Shown here piece after piece: positions 6,420-8,635 of a stretch of 8,635 nt of DNA; within the stretch, counting starts at the first letter, position 1; the number at the start of each line of letters is the position of its first letter. The stretch is taken from contig LGET01000059.1 of assembly GCA_001507935.1 (NCBI GenBank), positions 1 to 8,635 of the forward strand, read 5' to 3'. The translations under genes were made by a program, and so were the position numbers. The notes beneath the pieces are model-generated. The model saw only the letters and a list, made by a program, of their open reading frames with translations, had not been told where the DNA came from and did not search any database. This DNA comes from Thermococcales archaeon 44_46 (GTDB taxonomy: Archaea > Methanobacteriota_B > Thermococci > Thermococcales > Thermococcaceae).

Positions 6420-6719
6420 TTATAACAGCTTTGCCATCTGGGCATGAGGGACGCCTTGGATGTAAAGGACTCTCTTTTCATCTACATAGCCCAGCTCGAT
6501 GGCCTTTTTTACGCACCTCTCCCCGGTGAGGTTTGCTATTGTGGCTTCTTCTAGAAGTTCTTCGAGGGCGTCAACATCCTTAAGTTCTCCTTTATAAAAT
6601 CTCTCTTTCACTTCCAATTTAAGCTCCCCTTCTCTAAACGTTTTACCCAGAAGCTCTTCATCACATGCTGCTACAAGAACTTCTCCCTGAACACGATAAA
6701 CCTTGACATAGATTTTCAC
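6420..6719 (-). CDS. DUF424 family protein
   Basis: A 99-residue archaeal protein recognised as DUF424 from its family signature. It has a beta-rich start, then ACDEELLGKTFREGELKLEV (18-37), ERFYKGE (39-45), the central IANLTGERCVKKAIELGYVD (61-80) and the C-terminal GVPHAQ (89-94). Full length for the family. Biochemical function is unknown to me. The start is GTG at 6719, fixed by GGAGAT (6727-6722) two bases before it and by the family's conserved N-terminal strand. The first ATG-like codons downstream would cut into that strand. The neighbour nmd3 is 119 bp downstream on the same strand, which hints at a role near ribosome assembly or translation, but context alone is weak. Confidence 0.88.
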   Translation of the reverse strand: MKIYVKVYRVQGEVLVAACDEELLGKTFREGELKLEVKERFYKGELKDVDALEELLEEATIANLTGERCVKKAIELGYVDEKRVLYIQGVPHAQMAKLL

Positions 6720-6750
6720 TTATCTCCCCCTACTGACTACAAACAAAGCG

Positions 6751-6760
6751 GTTTAAAACT
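6751..6760 (-). promoter_or_regulatory. Probable TATA box of the DUF424 gene
   Basis: The minus-strand AGTTTTAAAC (6760-6751), preceded by an A-rich GAAAAA stretch that could act as the TFB recognition element, lies about 36 bases before the GTG start. It predicts a transcript start near 6730 and a leader of about 11 bases with the GGGGGAGAT ribosome binding site. A second A/T element, ATTTTAAAG, lies just upstream (about 6774-6766). Confidence 0.5.
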
Positions 6761-6814
6761 TTTTTCTTTAAAATCTAGAGATTGAGAATTTGTTTGTAAG
6801 TTGTCCAGCAATTT

Positions 6815-6847
6815 AGGAAAAAACAAAATAAAATAGTAAAAAGTTAG
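6815..6847 (-). terminator. T-run terminator after the exported protein gene
   Basis: Directly after the TAG stop at 6853, the minus strand reads several T clusters (ACTTTTTACTATTTTATTTTG followed by TTTTTT). Repeated oligo-T clusters without a hairpin are the typical archaeal intrinsic termination signal, and this one separates the gene from DUF424 downstream. Confidence 0.6.
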
Positions 6848-6852
6848 GGGGT

Positions 6853-8635
6853 CTAAGAGCTTTCTAACAACTCAATTGCCTCTTTTAGGAATAGATATGC
6901 TTTTCTAAGATGCCTGAATACTCTTGGGTCACCTAGTCCCCTGTATATTGATCCTGGGGAAATCTCAAGAGCTTTCTGATATGCCTCCTCTGCAGCTTTC
7001 TTAAGCTCTTCTGCCTTTGTAAGTACTTCTTCGCTAATACCTTCTTCTTTTGCTTGTGTTATTAATTTCTCATATTCTTTGAGCATCTTTGTGTACTGCC
7101 ATGTGTAGAACATTCCGATGTTTCTGAGCATATTTATTATCATTGAGGGAGTCGTGTATTCTACCCATACCTCTACTGGCGATGATGTAATTGTTTCAAC
7201 GTAGAGGACTATTGCATTTTCTGTTTTGATTTCCCTATATCCAATGACTTTTCCTCCCACCGTATAGCTTGATGTGTCTGCTGGAAGTTTAAATGCTAAT
7301 GTAATTCTTGTTCCTGTCTCCCCATTGAGCTTTACGTAATACCTTCCTGGTAGTTCGTTGATGAAGGTTATCCAACCCTTTCCTAAGCTTTCGACCATTA
7401 GCACATTGGGCTCTGATTGAATATTCTCAAGATTTATTGGCCTTATATAAACAGTAGCTTCGTTGTTTTCGGTGTTAACGTCGTGTGGTGCGCTTACAAC
7501 TACTTTGTAGGTGTGTCCTGTAGCTTCCTCTAGCGGAATGCTGAAGGTTACATTATAAACCTCACCTGTTGCAATAGTTGGAACTAGCACGTTGACATCA
7601 ACAGGAACGTTGTCTCTTAATAGGGTTACCTCTACGTTAGTGGCATTGTAAGGCCCTTCATTTGTTAAGTATACGGTTATGTTGTATGTGCTGTCGAGGG
7701 AATACATTTCGTTGGTTGTGACTCCTGTTACTCTGACGTCATAGGGTGCGGGAACTAGGGTTACCGGTATTTGGAAGAGAAGTGGGTTCTTGGTGGTTCC
7801 AATTAGTATCATTCCTTGGAGGGGCAAGGTTGAGTTTAATTCTTCATCTGTTAGGTTGTAAGCAACGTCGACGTTGTAAACCCCGCTTTCTTCTTTTATG
7901 TTTTTGACCTGTAGGGATGTCCCTTGTATTGTTGTGACTTTTAAATTGTAAGTGGCTTCTCCCGGAGCTGGATTGCTCCATGAGTATACTTCAATTACAT
8001 ATTGGCCAGGTTCTGGGAAGTTAATTGTTACTCTTTCATCTGATGTGGGTGTAGTTGAACTTCCCACTTCTATTAAAGTTCCACTTGCGTTATAGTATAC
8101 ATATAGATCAAGATCCAAGCCTGCCAAGTCATCCCAAATGCTGGTAAGTTCTACCTCAAGGATTGGAGAGTTACTCACGTTAACAGTGTAATAGTCTGAG
8201 AACTCAGTTGGTGGAGCTATAACATTTTCGAATGCTAATGGCATGCTAAATCCGAATGCTGAAACTATTATATCTCCCGCCCATTCTGGGAGTTCTACTG
8301 TAACTCTCTTTTGCCCAGTTTTGCTCTCCAGAGGCTCTACCCATGTTTGTGGATATAGTCTTGCAAGTCCTACTTTTCCAGTAAATGTTTCATAGCTCTT
8401 GTTTGCTTCGAACAACACGTTGTGGAGTAGCAAGACATTCAAACCAGGAATAGCTTTTGCTGCTATTAGTTCCTCGTTTCCACCGCTTGTTGTTTTATGT
8501 ATGAATAACCCTGCCCCTACGTAGCCATCGTCACTTCTGGCTATTTCTTTTAGGGTGTAGGGACCATATTCCGATGGATACTCCAAACTCCATTCATCTA
8601 CACTGGGCCCGAGCAAGTGCAAGTTTATGTCTGTC
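6853..8635 (-). CDS. Large exported multidomain protein, C-terminal part; probable pyrolysin-like subtilase (5' end outside window)
   Basis: The last ~593 residues of a larger protein; the frame is open through the right edge and the TTG at 8622 is internal. Counting from that codon, the parts are: a beta region at 1-140 opening with a TDINLHLLGP-type strand; a PPC-like (bacterial pre-peptidase C-terminal) beta domain at about 143-230 with LDLDLYVYYNASG and PEPGQYVIEVYS; a linker beta region; a CARDB-like domain at about 293-393 (YDVRVTGV, ending NTENNEATVYI); another beta region; and a C-terminal helical segment at 495-589. There are many N-x-S/T sequons (for example N148, N178, N256, N314, N326, N357) and no cysteine in the visible part, all fitting an extracellular glycoprotein. 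The combination recalls Thermococcales pyrolysin-type subtilisin proteases, but the Asp-His-Ser catalytic domain is not in view, so an S-layer-associated or binding protein is possible. Confidence 0.65.
   Translation of the reverse strand, partial: TDINLHLLGPSVDEWSLEYPSEYGPYTLKEIARSDDGYVGAGLFIHKTTSGGNEELIAAKAIPGLNVLLLHNVLFEANKSYETFTGKVGLARLYPQTWVEPLESKTGQKRVTVELPEWAGDIIVSAFGFSMPLAFENVIAPPTEFSDYYTVNVSNSPILEVELTSIWDDLAGLDLDLYVYYNASGTLIEVGSSTTPTSDERVTINFPEPGQYVIEVYSWSNPAPGEATYNLKVTTIQGTSLQVKNIKEESGVYNVDVAYNLTDEELNSTLPLQGMILIGTTKNPLLFQIPVTLVPAPYDVRVTGVTTNEMYSLDSTYNITVYLTNEGPYNATNVEVTLLRDNVPVDVNVLVPTIATGEVYNVTFSIPLEEATGHTYKVVVSAPHDVNTENNEATVYIRPINLENIQSEPNVLMVESLGKGWITFINELPGRYYVKLNGETGTRITLAFKLPADTSSYTVGGKVIGYREIKTENAIVLYVETITSSPVEVWVEYTTPSMIINMLRNIGMFYTWQYTKMLKEYEKLITQAKEEGISEEVLTKAEELKKAAEEAYQKALEISPGSIYRGLGDPRVFRHLRKAYLFLKEAIELLESS

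Noticed and set aside
1..8635. Search for a CRISPR array, insertion sequence, tRNA or mobile element ends
   Set aside because: No regularly spaced repeats, transposase, cloverleaf or long direct or terminal repeats were found by reading both strands.

Overview
The window looks like a stretch of chromosome from a hyperthermophilic archaeon of the order Thermococcales (Thermococcus, Pyrococcus or Palaeococcus). The reasons are an archaeal-type leucyl-tRNA synthetase tail, an archaeal Nmd3, a DUF424 protein, a DUF1464 kinase-fold protein, a CoA-dependent NAD(P)H sulfur oxidoreductase, a large exported protein resembling pyrolysin-type proteases, strong GGTGAT/GGTGAG ribosome binding sites and short TATA-driven leaders. 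No organism name can be read from the sequence.

Layout, left to right. (1) 1-560, plus strand: the last 185 residues of leucyl-tRNA synthetase, followed by an 84-bp convergent gap with T-runs on both strands. (2) 645-3706, minus strand, read right to left: a DUF1464 ASKHA-fold protein, then the NAD(P)H sulfur / CoA disulfide reductase (nsr), then a small six-helix DUF998 membrane protein. The gap before nsr carries an exact match to the extended SurR motif GTTn3AACn5GTT overlapping the TATA box, so this gene is probably controlled by the sulfur-responsive regulator SurR. (3) 3707-3895: an AT-rich divergent intergenic region. (4) 3896-5137, plus strand: a soluble methyl-accepting chemotaxis-type transducer whose N-terminal ~120 residues resemble a shortened globin-coupled sensor domain; it is noticeably more AT-rich than its neighbours. 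(5) 5143-6719, minus strand: a DUF424 protein and then nmd3, a large-subunit ribosome maturation/export factor with four CxxC zinc pairs. nmd3 converges on the transducer gene with only 5 bp between the stop codons. (6) 6853-8635, minus strand: the C-terminal ~593 residues of a large extracellular protein (PPC-like beta domain, CARDB-like domain, C-terminal helical region), probably a pyrolysin-like subtilase whose catalytic domain lies outside the window.

Most genes appear to have their own promoter, so the window is a mosaic of short units: translation (leuS; DUF424 and nmd3), sulfur/redox metabolism (nsr), signal transduction (the transducer) and extracellular proteolysis. Four of the longest possible reading frames are probably too long at the 5' end or are open at a window edge; starts are corrected from ribosome binding sites where visible. 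No tRNA, rRNA, CRISPR array or insertion sequence was seen. The two observations most worth checking are the SurR operator and the globin-like sensor domain.
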